The notes: generated from the letters alone by a model not told the origin. A stretch of 46,247 bases of DNA from JAISFI01 sp031553775 (GCA_031553775.1 JAVBLA010000035.1:1-46247), one strand, 5' to 3'; shown: positions 1 to 9,002, counted from the first letter of the stretch. A program made the numbers and translations.

Positions 1-312
1 ATAATTTACCCAATGATAAATGCGATCATATGGCCTGTATTATTTTTGTCTTCTGAAATTTGAAATATTATCATGTAAGTGTGTAAAAATTTGTCACAAT
101 TATGTTTACGATTCTATAAATATAACACATGCATATCGCTAATTGGAAATTATTTGCGATTAAATATCTGAATTGTAAAAATAAGTATCTAATAATAAGT
201 GGTTTTCTCAATAAAACTAAAAACAAAACATAAAAAAATATGTTTTATTGCTACCAACATTAGTTAGGTTGTAGTTTAAAATAGAATTTACTCTAAAGGA
301 ACGTAAATACCT

Positions 313-634
313 ATGACTAAAACATTGATTTTAACAACCAGTATATTTTGTCTGTCATTTTTCCTTTTCGCAAAAAAAAGTACATAAATCGTCAGACAGT
401 TACCAATAGTGCATTATCAAGGTTTATTACCTCTTAACATACTCTTTGAGTTCACAATTACGTAATTATTATATCTGCAAATTGTATAATAATGGCGATA
501 GTTCCTCGTATTTGGCCATAATGCATGAAACTTCCGACCTGATTGCTTGCATATTAAAATCATTTAATATAAATAAAATATTATCTTATAGTTATTATTC
601 TCTATATAACCAACTAATGTTAGTTTTTATATAG
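313..634 (+). pseudogene. Possible decayed small exported protein gene
   Basis: An ATG at 313 opens a 24-residue peptide that looks like a complete signal peptide (MTKTLILTTSIFCLSFFLFA) and stops at 387, just after a run of eight A (372-379). A different frame is then open from 410 to the TAG at 632-634, about 74 codons, which is long for DNA this AT-rich. With one A fewer in the run the two parts join, apart from one TAG at 407. I read this as a possible frameshifted exported gene, but I recognise no family in the second part. The rest of bases 1-797 shows no convincing gene. Confidence is low. Confidence 0.25.
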
Positions 635-720
635 GAAGTATTATTTATTAACAATTAAATTTTTATAGTATGGACACAGCATTCATTTAAGAAATCAAAA
701 ACTCAGTGAGAAACTGATGA

Positions 721-751
721 AATTCCTTTCATTGGAAATTTGAAAGGAATT
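721..751 (+). other. Perfect 10-bp hairpin in the leader of the envelope gene set
   Basis: AATTCCTTTC (721-730) and GAAAGGAATT (742-751) are perfect inverted copies around an 11-base loop. No T-run follows, so it is not a standard terminator. It lies about 45 bases before the start codon at 798 and could be an mRNA stabiliser or an operator. The role is not known. Confidence 0.45.
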
Positions 752-797
752 AAACAAGCGAGAGATAATTGTTTGGTATTAAATTAAATGAAATTTT

Positions 798-1433
798 ATG
801 AACATTGAAATCCAATTTGGGTTATACACCCTGTTTTTAGTTTTATTTTTTACTTCATGCGAAACTTATCCTGGTTATGATGACTACGTAACAGAACAAC
901 TGGTTACCATAACAGGTTATGATGAATCCGCGGATTTTGCGGATTACAGTACATTCAGTGTATATGATGATATCGTGATAATTGACAACAACAGCGTTCA
1001 GAAAGTGAAAGCTTCATCCCTTCCGGAACTTCAAAAGTTATACGACGATGTTAAGAGTAATGTTGCTGACCTCGGTTATACTTACCAGGAAGGCAACAAC
1101 GTTGATTTGTGTGTAATCATCACATTGATGGAAAGCACAACCGTAATAGTCAGCTATCCCTGGTGGTGGTATGATAGCTACTGCTATTGGTATTTCTGGG
1201 ATTGTGGTTATTATCCTTATTATCCCTATCCTTATCCTGTAGTGGTTGGAGAATATAGTACCGGAACGGTTGCGATGGACATGTTTGACTTGAAGAACCA
1301 GTCAGGAACAATGAAACCGGCACTTTGGACAGGTATTGTCAGAGGATTGCTCACAGGAGACCATACGGATGCTGAGATAAGTTCCGCCATTTCGGAGTGC
1401 TTTTCACAAACAATTCCTTTCCGGAATAAATAA
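798..1433 (+). CDS. DUF4136-like lipoprotein
   Basis: This 211-residue protein is predicted to be an exported lipoprotein with a DUF4136-like fold. A short hydrophobic stretch (residues 8-18) leads to a lipobox ending FFTSC, with Cys21 as the lipidated residue. The segment from about residue 30, with the DYSTFSVYDD motif, is typical of DUF4136 proteins, whose function is unknown. Residues 120-147 are extremely rich in Trp, Tyr and Pro, suggesting a loop that sits at a membrane or surface. The n-region has no Lys or Arg before the hydrophobic core, which is odd for a signal peptide and may mean the start has eroded. It is the first gene of a same-strand set of envelope genes, and its stop codon overlaps the next start (TAATG), suggesting translational coupling. 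Confidence 0.75.
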   Translation: MNIEIQFGLYTLFLVLFFTSCETYPGYDDYVTEQLVTITGYDESADFADYSTFSVYDDIVIIDNNSVQKVKASSLPELQKLYDDVKSNVADLGYTYQEGNNVDLCVIITLMESTTVIVSYPWWWYDSYCYWYFWDCGYYPYYPYPYPVVVGEYSTGTVAMDMFDLKNQSGTMKPALWTGIVRGLLTGDHTDAEISSAISECFSQTIPFRNK

Positions 1434-2080
1434 TGAGTATTAACATAAAAAATAAGACGATGAAAAAATGTATACTATGTCTGATAACATTAGGATTAAG
1501 CGTATTAGCTGATTTACAGGCTCAAACCAAACAGTATTACAACGTAGGATGGGATATAGGAATCCCTGTCGGAAGTTTTTCTGATTATATATCCTCGACA
1601 AGTTTACGTGGCGGGTATTTTTCTGGAAACGTCTTTGTAACGGATGCAGTTTCCGTTGGTTTCAAATTCGGATATAACTCCTATCATGAAAATATGCCCA
1701 GACAAACCTGGTACATGGACTATGGTATGGCAGTTACAGCGTCATCCTATAACTACAGTACCCAGGTTCCCATACAAGTGGGTGGATATTACCATTTCAA
1801 AACGAATGGACAGATAGAACCATATGTCGGACTGGGCCTGGGTATCAACTACATTACCGAAGAAACTTTGGTACAGGATCTGGAAATTTATAACAACGAG
1901 TGGGCATTCTTGATGACTCCCGAAATAGGATTGAGATACCAGCTCAAAAATATACCTATTGGAATCACCTTAAAAGCAGCCTACAACCAAAATTTTAACT
2001 CGTATATTTTTTGGGGAACAGAGTATGAGAATATACGGACATTTAACTTGGGGCTTTCTGTAGGATGGACTATCAGGTGA
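1433..2080 (+). CDS. Outer membrane beta-barrel protein (small porin-like)
   Basis: A signal peptide (core CILCLITLGLSVLADLQAQ) is followed by about 185 residues of alternating hydrophobic and polar strands rich in Tyr and Gly (for example YVGLGLGINY, FNLGLSVGW). This is the pattern of an 8-stranded outer membrane barrel of the OmpW/OmpX/PorT-like type common in Bacteroidota. The ATG at 1433 overlaps the upstream stop codon as TAATG. A second in-frame ATG at 1460 (MKKCIL) would give a more classical signal peptide, and either start is possible. It is likely co-expressed with the lipoprotein before it. The final residue is Arg rather than the usual aromatic, so insertion by BAM may use an atypical signal. 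The exact function is unknown. Confidence 0.75.
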   Translation: MSINIKNKTMKKCILCLITLGLSVLADLQAQTKQYYNVGWDIGIPVGSFSDYISSTSLRGGYFSGNVFVTDAVSVGFKFGYNSYHENMPRQTWYMDYGMAVTASSYNYSTQVPIQVGGYYHFKTNGQIEPYVGLGLGINYITEETLVQDLEIYNNEWAFLMTPEIGLRYQLKNIPIGITLKAAYNQNFNSYIFWGTEYENIRTFNLGLSVGWTIR

Positions 2081-2093
2081 TCTGAAGTCCATG

Positions 2094-2127
2094 AGAGCCT
2101 GATAGCTTTCAACTACTGTCAGGCTCT
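2094..2127 (+). terminator. Hairpin between two envelope genes (weak terminator or attenuator)
   Basis: AGAGCCTGA (2094-2102) pairs perfectly with TCAGGCTCT (2119-2127) over a 16-base loop. Only two Ts follow before a mixed AT stretch, so it may act as a partial terminator or as an mRNA-end stabiliser between the barrel gene and the Omp85-like gene. Confidence 0.45.
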
Positions 2128-2173
2128 TTGATAATATTGGAATTAAAATCCTGTTTATATAAAAGATTGCTAT

Positions 2174-3238
2174 ATGAAACAATTCCAAAACTGGTTTTTT
2201 CTATTATGCTTGTATATCTTTTCTATACCTACTATTTCTGCAGAAGATGCTGATACCCTGAAAATGCATAGAAAACCAGGGGTTGCCGCTATTCCTGATT
2301 TGTGTTTCGACCGTTCAAGAGGATTTGGCGGAGGTGGTAGCGTGATGCTGATGCTTTATCTGGATCAGAAAAACAGGCAAATACCCGCTTCCGAATTTTC
2401 GATTACCGGGGACTATACAAGTGAAAAAGATTGGATGGCATTCGCTAATGCACGTATGTTTTTCAAAGACGACCGGTTCCGGCTGACATTGCTTGGTGGT
2501 TATTTCAACTCAAATTTTCAAACATACAAAACATTGGGCGCCAATCAGATAGAAATTCCTTACAATACCCATGGAGGTATCTTTTTTATTGATCAGGCTG
2601 TACGTGTTTACAACCGGTTTTATGTAGGAGTCAGCGGACAATACTACAAGTCTCATTTAACTTTTGATGTTCCTGATTCCGGTACAGAGAACGCCGATAG
2701 TTATCAAAATGCAATCGGTTCCAGCATTATGTATGATTCGAAGGATGATCAGAATTTTCCAACGAAAGGGCTGTTGGCTGCATTTCTCTACAAAAATTTT
2801 CCATCGTGGCTTTCCAATGATAGTACATTCAATAAACTCGGCCTGTCTGTCAATTATTATTATTCTCTAAGATATGATATGGTATTGGCTTCCCGTTTGG
2901 CTTTGAATACTGCAGTTGGAAATGACGTGCCTTTTGTGGCGCAAAGTTACGTGGGAAATAAAGATATTCGTGGTTACTCTCAAGGAGAGTATCGTGGAAA
3001 CCAAACTTATGCCGTACAATCAGAATTCCGCTGGAACTTTTATAAGAAATGGGGGGCTGTAGGTTTTTTTGGCCTGGCAATAGCTCATAGTCCCGGTTAT
3101 ACAAGTCCATTATTACCCGGTGGAGGTGTTGGGCTGAGATACAAGGTGTTACCGAGATATAAAGTGAATATCGGAGTTGATGCCGCATTGGGTAAAAATG
3201 ATTGGGGACTTTATTTCAGAATTGGGGAAGCATTTTGA
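2174..3238 (+). CDS. BamA/TamA-family outer membrane protein without POTRA domains
   Basis: A 23-residue signal peptide (ending TISA) is followed by about 330 residues that match the C-terminal barrel (surface antigen D15 domain) of Omp85 proteins. Visible family marks are the strand motif with KDDQNFPTKG (residues 190-199), the lid-loop motif IRGY (265-268, family consensus V/I-R-G-F/Y), the PGGGVGLRY strand (315-323) and a C-terminal Phe. Family members that build other outer membrane proteins carry periplasmic POTRA domains. This one has none, so it is unlikely to be the BAM core and may be a dedicated secretion pore or lipid/protein insertase working with its neighbours. It follows the barrel gene after a hairpin, and the gap to the next gene is 64 bases. 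Confidence 0.85.
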   Translation: MKQFQNWFFLLCLYIFSIPTISAEDADTLKMHRKPGVAAIPDLCFDRSRGFGGGGSVMLMLYLDQKNRQIPASEFSITGDYTSEKDWMAFANARMFFKDDRFRLTLLGGYFNSNFQTYKTLGANQIEIPYNTHGGIFFIDQAVRVYNRFYVGVSGQYYKSHLTFDVPDSGTENADSYQNAIGSSIMYDSKDDQNFPTKGLLAAFLYKNFPSWLSNDSTFNKLGLSVNYYYSLRYDMVLASRLALNTAVGNDVPFVAQSYVGNKDIRGYSQGEYRGNQTYAVQSEFRWNFYKKWGAVGFFGLAIAHSPGYTSPLLPGGGVGLRYKVLPRYKVNIGVDAALGKNDWGLYFRIGEAF

Positions 3239-3302
3239 GTTTCGTATTCAATAATATAACAATATATTTTTTATAGATTGATAAATTTTAAAATAATCGC
3301 AT

Positions 3303-5501
3303 ATGAAAACCGTATTAATTCTTACCATATTCATCTTTTTAAGCCTCCTTGTTGGAGCACAAAATAATACAAATCAAGATATTGGCTGGCCGCGCACGGT
3401 TTCTGACCAACAGGCAACCATCGTTTACTATCAGCCTCAAATAGACAAGTGGGATAATTATAAAAAGTTAAGTGGACGCATGGCTTTCAGTTTCACCCCA
3501 AAGAACGGAAAAGGAATACTCGGTGTAACCTCTTTTACTTGTGATACGAAAACTGATAAGGATACCCGTACCACTTTCCTGTATAATATCGATTATACGG
3601 ATGTTAGGTTCCAATCTTTGGATACCGAAAGTGCAAAATCAATGAAAAAAAAATTTCTCGACTTAATGCCTGAAGAATCGGAAAGTCTTTCTGTAGACCG
3701 TATCATGGCTGATCTTGATTCAAAAAGGATAAAAAATGCAGGCATAAAAGTAAAAAACGATCCGCCTCCGATTTTTTATAGTGCAAGTCCGGCCATTTTA
3801 TTGATTGTATACGGAAATCCAATATTTTCTCCCATTAATAATACCGATCTTGAGTTTGTTGTGAACACAAATTGGGATTTGTTTTATAACAAATCAGACA
3901 AACAATATTTTTTGTTGGCAAACAATGTGTGGCTGACTGCAGAAGGATTGAAAGGTCCCTGGATGCAAGCCCGGTCTTTGCCGGGTGATATGTTCTCATT
4001 ACCTTCCGGTCAAAATTTTGATGATGTTAAGAAATTTATTCCTCCACCTGCCGTAACTGATGTCCCTGCTGTCTTTTTCAGTAGTGTTCCGGCTGAATTG
4101 ATCCTGACGAAAGGGGCCCCGGTCTATGCCGGGATTCCCGGTACTGACTTGCTGTACATTACAAACTCAGATAATGATATTTTTATTGAACAGGCAAAGA
4201 GTGAATATTACATCCTCCTTTCAGGGAGATGGTTCTGGTCAAAATCATTTGGAGGTCCCTGGGGTTATGTAGGAAACAATTTGCCGTCAGATTTCGCCAA
4301 AATCCCTAAAGATTCACCTAAAGCAAATGTGTTGGCTTCCGTTCCCGGAACCGTGGAAGCTTCGGATGCCGTGATACTTGCCCAGATACCAACTACAGTC
4401 GTTGTGAATCGCTCTGAAGTGGAAGCTGGCGTAAAAGTGGTGTATGATGGGAATCCTAAATTCGAACCTATTCAGGGCACTTCGATGGAATATGCCGTTA
4501 ATACACAAAATAAGGTGATAAAAGTAGGGGACCTGTATTATCTTTGTTTTCAGGCAGTCTGGTTTGTATCAACCTCTCCGGACGGCCCCTGGAAAACTGT
4601 CGATTCCGTGCCTTCAGTAATCTATACAATTCCTCCGGGTTCTCCGGTATACAATGTTATTTATGTCACACAAACCAATCCAACTGCAACAACGGTTGAA
4701 TGTAGTACTACAAGTGGTTATTTCGGTGTTTTCGTGATGGGAGTAGCATTAGGAGCGATAATGGAATCCGTTATCGTTTATGGTACGGGATGGTATTATC
4801 CCCCTTATATTTATTATCCTCCGGGAGTATTTTATCCTATTTATCGTCCCTTGCCCTGCACGTATGGTGCCGGAGTCGTTTACAATCCGTGGATGGGCGG
4901 TTTTGTAGGAGGGCGTACAGCTTACGGACCTTATGGAGCTGCCGGTACTTCCGCATGGTATAATCCTGCAACAGGAAGATATGGTCGTTCGGCAAGTGTT
5001 CAGGGTTGGTACGGAGGTAGAACTGCAGCCAATACATATAACCCCTGGACAGGAACTTATGGTCATACCTCGCAAGGATATAATGCATATTCCCAATGGG
5101 GACATTCTGCTGTAAGCAACGGATATCAATGGGCACGATCTTCACATGTAACTACTGCCAACGGGACTTCATTTGTTTACCAAACATCCGGGGGGAGTCA
5201 GGGAGTGGTTACTCAAGGAAGGAATGGTACGATTGTTCATACAGATAACAATATATATGCCGGACATGACGGACATGTTTATCGTAAAAGCCAGGATGGA
5301 ACATGGATGCGAACAAACTCTCCGAAGCCTAATCACTATTCCGGTTCGAATGTTCAAAATCTTCCGGAGTATTCCAATGTAACGAATTACTTGAATCGCT
5401 ATGCCGAATCACGTCAACGCGGACAAATGCAGATACAACATTTCCAACGTTTTCAAAAGGAAGGAAAGAAATTCAATGTTTTTCGAAATAATCATCGATA
5501 A
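3303..5501 (+). CDS. Exported triple-repeat GPW protein with Gly/Tyr-rich tail
   Basis: This 732-residue protein has a signal peptide (residues 1-19, cleavage near VGAQ). A first domain begins with GWPRTV at 28-33. Three clear repeats of about 100 residues follow (about 155-247, 254-350, 361-460). Each goes from 'PA..(F/V)' through 'GNP/GAP' and 'TDL' to a closing W-x9-W ending in GPW, with GPW at 218-220, 318-320 and 428-430. A glycine-rich hydrophobic stretch at 472-497 may be a membrane segment or hydrophobic hairpin. The tail from 498 is rich in Tyr, Gly, Pro and Asn. Similar proteins are, from memory, annotated loosely as carbohydrate-binding family V/XII, but I see no demonstrated binding site. 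It probably sits in the envelope with the three genes before it. The function is unknown. Confidence 0.7.
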   Translation: MKTVLILTIFIFLSLLVGAQNNTNQDIGWPRTVSDQQATIVYYQPQIDKWDNYKKLSGRMAFSFTPKNGKGILGVTSFTCDTKTDKDTRTTFLYNIDYTDVRFQSLDTESAKSMKKKFLDLMPEESESLSVDRIMADLDSKRIKNAGIKVKNDPPPIFYSASPAILLIVYGNPIFSPINNTDLEFVVNTNWDLFYNKSDKQYFLLANNVWLTAEGLKGPWMQARSLPGDMFSLPSGQNFDDVKKFIPPPAVTDVPAVFFSSVPAELILTKGAPVYAGIPGTDLLYITNSDNDIFIEQAKSEYYILLSGRWFWSKSFGGPWGYVGNNLPSDFAKIPKDSPKANVLASVPGTVEASDAVILAQIPTTVVVNRSEVEAGVKVVYDGNPKFEPIQGTSMEYAVNTQNKVIKVGDLYYLCFQAVWFVSTSPDGPWKTVDSVPSVIYTIPPGSPVYNVIYVTQTNPTATTVECSTTSGYFGVFVMGVALGAIMESVIVYGTGWYYPPYIYYPPGVFYPIYRPLPCTYGAGVVYNPWMGGFVGGRTAYGPYGAAGTSAWYNPATGRYGRSASVQGWYGGRTAANTYNPWTGTYGHTSQGYNAYSQWGHSAVSNGYQWARSSHVTTANGTSFVYQTSGGSQGVVTQGRNGTIVHTDNNIYAGHDGHVYRKSQDGTWMRTNSPKPNHYSGSNVQNLPEYSNVTNYLNRYAESRQRGQMQIQHFQRFQKEGKKFNVFRNNHR

Positions 5502-5536
5502 CCATTATTGTTTAATGATAAAATGATTTAATTAGT

Positions 5537-6274
5537 TTTAAAAATACGAAAACGTTATTTTTTGTATTTACGTTTATTGTTTTGTCTTGTGTGCTAATGG
5601 CACAAGATGATTGTACACCTTTTTCCCTTCAGATGAAGGAACCGTCTTGGTTCCCAAAAGTTATGATGCCAAAGGTGCACTTTTGAATAAAATGACCTAT
5701 AAGGTCCATAAAATGGACCAAACTGTAAATGGAAGCAATATAGATATTCCTTTCACATTAACAAACAGTAAGTATAGTTTGATTGACAGTGGAAATTTGA
5801 ATACAGAATGTGAAGATGGAGCATTTTATATGACTATGTCATACAGGTTTTTATCTCCTGATTTCATTAAAATATTAGAAGAAGACACTGAACTTGTAGG
5901 TGATTTTTTGATTATCCGGATCCTTTTGGAGATGATTTTTTCAATTATAATAATGGAAATTTTAAAATGAGTAGCAGCAAGTTTGCGATCCAATCTAAAA
6001 AAGATGAAAAGATTTTTGCGGACATTGATGTGTTTGGTCGACGATATGAAAAAATGAAATGATTACAACAACTGCCGGAACATTTGATTCGGCAAAAGTG
6101 ACGTTTAATTTTACAATTACAGAAAATAAAAAAACGACTAAGTATGAAGAAGTGGAATGGTATGCTTTAAACGCTGGAATTATTCGTTCAGAGACCTGTG
6201 ATGAAAAGGGTAATTTGCAATATTATAGTGTATTAACGATATTGAAAACAAATAAAATGAGTAGTCTCTTTTAA
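5537..6274 (+). pseudogene. Frameshifted exported protein gene (TapB/DUF3108-like)
   Basis: Joining three frames rebuilds one exported protein of about 245 residues. A signal peptide (TLFFVFTFIVLSCVLMAQ) in one frame ends at about 5615. The mature start (FFPSDEGTVLVPKSYDAKG) continues in the next frame to about 5905. A third frame runs to a TGA at 6060, and the tail from 6059 ends ...GIIRSETCDEKGNLQYYS.. with TAA at 6272. Each break is explained by loss of a single base in a homopolymer: T6 to T5 near 5620, T7 to T6 near 5905, and A7 to A6 near 6050. No ATG or other good start codon precedes the signal peptide. The GTVLVPKSYDAKG opening and GIIRSETCDEKG ending resemble TapB/DUF3108 exported proteins as I remember them. 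Gene remnant, almost certainly inactive if the sequence is correct. Confidence 0.75.
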
Positions 6275-6421
6275 TTTTTGATTAAAATACCCAGAGATAA
6301 TTACTATTATGATTATTAGCAAGTTTCTCTAAGGCTTTCTGGATTGTTATCCGCACACACATTGCCATTGCAAAGAAGAGAATGTGCATCGAACAATTTT
6401 TATATACTTTTTCTCAAACCT

Positions 6422-6449
6422 TGGGACTTTTTCAAAAAAGAAAGTCCCA
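6422..6449. repeat. 9-bp perfect inverted repeat
   Basis: TGGGACTTT (6422-6430) and AAAGTCCCA (6441-6449) form a hairpin with a 10-base loop in the gap between the pseudogene and the next reading frame. No T-run lies on either side. Apart from this, 6275-6564 shows nothing convincing. Confidence 0.4.
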
Positions 6450-6564
6450 GTAAATCAATCGTTTATTGAATTCGTTAAAGAGACTTCTTTCGATGATTAT
6501 CCAAGTCTATTCAAAGATAGAGATTTTTAACGGAACAGTAGTGATTTTAAGTATATCAACTAAA

Positions 6565-6969
6565 ATGAAGAGTAAAATAATTAATTTCTTTTCCGATCTC
6601 TTTTGGGAACAAATAGATCAAAATTCAGAATTCCGCAATAAGCAGAAATGGATAAATATAAAACAACAATGTCTCATACAAAAAGAGAATAATCAAGATC
6701 AATGCTTCAGAATAAACATTTCATTTATTAAAGACCATATTCTGGAGATAGAATTCTTTGATGAAAGTTATGATGATATTGAAATAAAAATCTACAATCA
6801 ATATAATGAAGAAGTGTATGGATTATCCATTTTTATTGCCCCCTCGTTACACATTATTGTGGATATGAAAGAATGGCTTCCGGGATTTTACCGATTGATT
6901 ATTCAAAATAAGAGTTGTTTCTATTTAGATGGAAGTTTTGTATTGAATGAAATTGATTTTCACAGTTAA
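6565..6969 (+). CDS. DUF3244-like protein, probably lacking its export signal
   Basis: The 134-residue reading from ATG 6565 ends with the pattern of Bacteroidota DUF3244 domains. This is a strand (HILEIEFFDESYDDIEIKI), a variable turn, then 'V(D)M..WLPGFYRLIIQNK' and a closing GSFVLNE strand, an immunoglobulin-like beta sandwich usually placed on secreted proteins. Such proteins normally carry a signal peptide, and here none is visible. The open frame extends upstream to an in-frame ATG at 6493 and a TTG at 6466, but those residues do not form a signal either. It may be a decayed member like its neighbours, or a cytoplasmic relative. Function unknown, and the start is uncertain. Confidence 0.45.
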   Translation: MKSKIINFFSDLFWEQIDQNSEFRNKQKWINIKQQCLIQKENNQDQCFRINISFIKDHILEIEFFDESYDDIEIKIYNQYNEEVYGLSIFIAPSLHIIVDMKEWLPGFYRLIIQNKSCFYLDGSFVLNEIDFHS

Positions 6970-7045
6970 TCCGAAAAGTTTTCGTTAGAGCAAAACTTCA
7001 GGAATGAAGATACAATAGATACTTATTCTACATAAAAATGGTTTA

Positions 7046-7177
7046 ATGAAGATATTTCCGAGCCTCCTTCTTTCGATGTTAATAATAGCCTCTACTTGGG
7101 CGAAAAAAACGTCTGAAATTCTTGGATTACATGATTTTGATGTTATAGATACACTCACTGTACACGCGGATTTATAA
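7046..7177 (+). pseudogene. Orphan signal peptide, probable 5' remnant of the PAP2 gene
   Basis: The ATG at 7046 opens a 43-residue peptide with a clear signal sequence (MKIFPSLLLSMLIIASTWA), then HDFDVIDTLTV and a TAA at 7175-7177. The catalytic half of a PAP2 phosphatase starts 70 bases later in another frame. Exported PAP2 enzymes of Bacteroidota usually begin with such a leader and then about 100 more residues before the first motif. I infer that the middle of one gene was deleted, leaving this leader behind. Confidence 0.4.
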
Positions 7178-7248
7178 TCCGCCAAACAAACATCTTTCAT
7201 TCATTCCACAAACAAACATGACAGCCTCTGTCGAATAGCAAAAATAAT

Positions 7249-7680
7249 ATGTTGAACATGACCTTCATTTATGCATTTAGCGGAGTACTAACAGCTGGAG
7301 TTGTGGAAACTACTAAAACATTGACTGGCCGCGAACGACCTGATGGTTCTGCAAAAAACTCTTTCCCTTCGGGACATACAGCCACCGCATTTTCAGCAGC
7401 TGAATTCCTTCATCAGGAGTTTGGGCATCATTCGATCTGGATTAGTATCGGTGGATATACGGTTGCAACGATGGTAGGAGCATCCCGCATTTTTAATGAC
7501 AGACATTGGCTCAGTGATGTGGTAGCCGGAGCAGGCATAGGTATACTCTCCACAAAAGCTATATATTGGATCTATCCATATCTGCAAAAAAATATTTTAA
7601 AAAATAAAAAATGGCAAATTACTGTTATCCCAACCCCTGTTACCGGTGGTTGGGATTTGAAATTTTCATGTATATTCTAA
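7249..7680 (+). CDS. PAP2 phosphatase, N-terminally truncated
   Basis: This 143-residue reading holds the full catalytic signature of PAP2 (type 2 phosphatidic acid phosphatase) enzymes. Motif 1 is K23-x6-R-P (TLTGRE between), motif 2 is PSGH (40-43), and motif 3 is SR-x5-H-x3-D (79-90). Such enzymes remove phosphate from lipid phosphates, for example undecaprenyl pyrophosphate or lipid A, at the outer face of the inner membrane. Family members in this phylum are usually about 200-300 residues, so the first helices and the export leader are missing here. A leader-only remnant lies upstream at 7046-7177 in another frame. The C-terminal end looks natural. It is most likely an inactive remnant, although all catalytic residues remain. 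Confidence 0.65.
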   Translation: MLNMTFIYAFSGVLTAGVVETTKTLTGRERPDGSAKNSFPSGHTATAFSAAEFLHQEFGHHSIWISIGGYTVATMVGASRIFNDRHWLSDVVAGAGIGILSTKAIYWIYPYLQKNILKNKKWQITVIPTPVTGGWDLKFSCIF

Positions 7681-7936
7681 ATAAATCGTTAATCATGGAC
7701 CAAAACCGTGGTAACAAGCTCTGTATTGTAATTATTTTGAACATTTAAACATGAGATTTGTTTTATAAAATAATAAAGTTGTCTTAAAAGGTCACAAATT
7801 ACACGAAATAAAAAGAATATTATTTTTTTATTGTATTTATTATTAAAATAAATTGATTTACACTAATACATATAATGTGTGGCCAAATAGCTTTTGAGAC
7901 AACCTCCATTTGGGCAATAATCAATAAAACTATGAT

Positions 7937-8911
7937 ATGAGTAATCTAATTGAAAGGTTAATTCGAGTAATGAGAGAGCATTTGCAAAGAAATGAAACAT
8001 TGGCCTCTGTTTTAATAGATGTGCTTTCATTAAATAAAGAGGCTGCTTACAGGAGGCTTCGGGGGGATATTATGTTTTCTTTTGAAGAAGCTGCAAAATT
8101 ATCTAGGAGAGTGGGTTTTTCATTAGATAAGATTGTCGAGGAAAGCATGATTCTGGATACTAACAAATGGGCTTTTACTGATATCAGTACTTTTCATACT
8201 TCATCCAGGTATGTGGAAGAATATGCAAAGAAACTATACGCGTTTTCAGATATGTTCCGTGATTTGTTGAAACACCCTCAAGTTACCATCCGTAGCGCTT
8301 TAGGACACTTACCTTATTATTTTATTTTACTTTATCCAACATTAACTTTGTTCCGGCATTATAAGAGAGCATATCTCGCTTTTGGATTAAATCCTGAATT
8401 TCGGTTTTCTGATTTTACTATGCCTTCTGACATTCAGGAGAAAGAACAAGATGTATTAAAGAAATGTCTTTCCATCCCAAGAAATCATTTGATTTTGGAA
8501 CGCAACATTTTTTATTCAATAGTAGAAGATATCAACTATTTTTATTACAGGCAATTGATTTCTAAAGAAGAGTTATTACAACTCAAAAAAGAGTTGATCG
8601 AAGGTTTGTCTAATTTGGAAAATATTGCAGCAACAGGGACATTCGGTTCCAGTATGGAAGTTTCAATATACTTGCTGGATGTTAGGTTGGATGCGTCCTA
8701 TACCCATTTCGAATCCCCCGATTCCGAATATTCGCTTCAATACTCTTACTTTGTTGATGTATTCCGTTTTAACAATCCAAAAGTTTGTCAAATGCAGAAA
8801 AACTGGATTGAGTCATTGAAAAGATACTCTACCATGATTTCCAAAGCAGGAGAAATACAACGTGTCGAATTTTTCAGGAAGCAAAAAGAAATAATAAATT
8901 TAATAGGGTAA
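7937..8911 (+). CDS. Putative helix-turn-helix regulator (Bacteroidota-specific)
   Basis: The N-terminal 65 residues look like a helix-turn-helix. The helices are 'SVLIDVLSLNKEAAYRRLRG', then 'FSFEEAAKLSRRVGFSLDKIV', similar to the layout of Xre/BetR-type DNA-binding domains. The remaining 260 residues are mostly helical and match no domain I can name. No signal peptide or membrane segment is visible, so it should be cytoplasmic. Regulators of this shape often lie beside a small exported protein in Bacteroidales, and a short signal-peptide ORF does follow at 9003. The gap before the gene (7681-7936) is very AT-rich with no clear promoter. DNA target and signal are unknown. Confidence 0.55.
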   Translation: MSNLIERLIRVMREHLQRNETLASVLIDVLSLNKEAAYRRLRGDIMFSFEEAAKLSRRVGFSLDKIVEESMILDTNKWAFTDISTFHTSSRYVEEYAKKLYAFSDMFRDLLKHPQVTIRSALGHLPYYFILLYPTLTLFRHYKRAYLAFGLNPEFRFSDFTMPSDIQEKEQDVLKKCLSIPRNHLILERNIFYSIVEDINYFYYRQLISKEELLQLKKELIEGLSNLENIAATGTFGSSMEVSIYLLDVRLDASYTHFESPDSEYSLQYSYFVDVFRFNNPKVCQMQKNWIESLKRYSTMISKAGEIQRVEFFRKQKEIINLIG

Positions 8912-9002
8912 AATTGTGAGTGAGTTGGAAAAGAGCTTTGATAAAAGAAATCAGCCTAATATTTTCAAATTGGAATCAGACCGAATAAGAACTTAAAATC
9001 AT

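Noticed and set aside
446..634. A 62-residue reading from a TTG start in the AT-rich left edge
   Set aside because: It has no independent start or known family. I treat it only as the possible second part of a decayed gene that begins at 313.
4749..5145. Long reading frames on the minus strand inside the GPW-protein gene
   Set aside because: They are antisense to the Gly/Tyr-rich tail of a clear coding gene and arise from its biased codons.
5537..6274. Sequencing error as the sole cause of the frameshifts
   Set aside because: It is possible, but no other gene of known family in 36 kb shows homopolymer breaks and this one also lacks a start codon, so true decay is more likely. It remains open.
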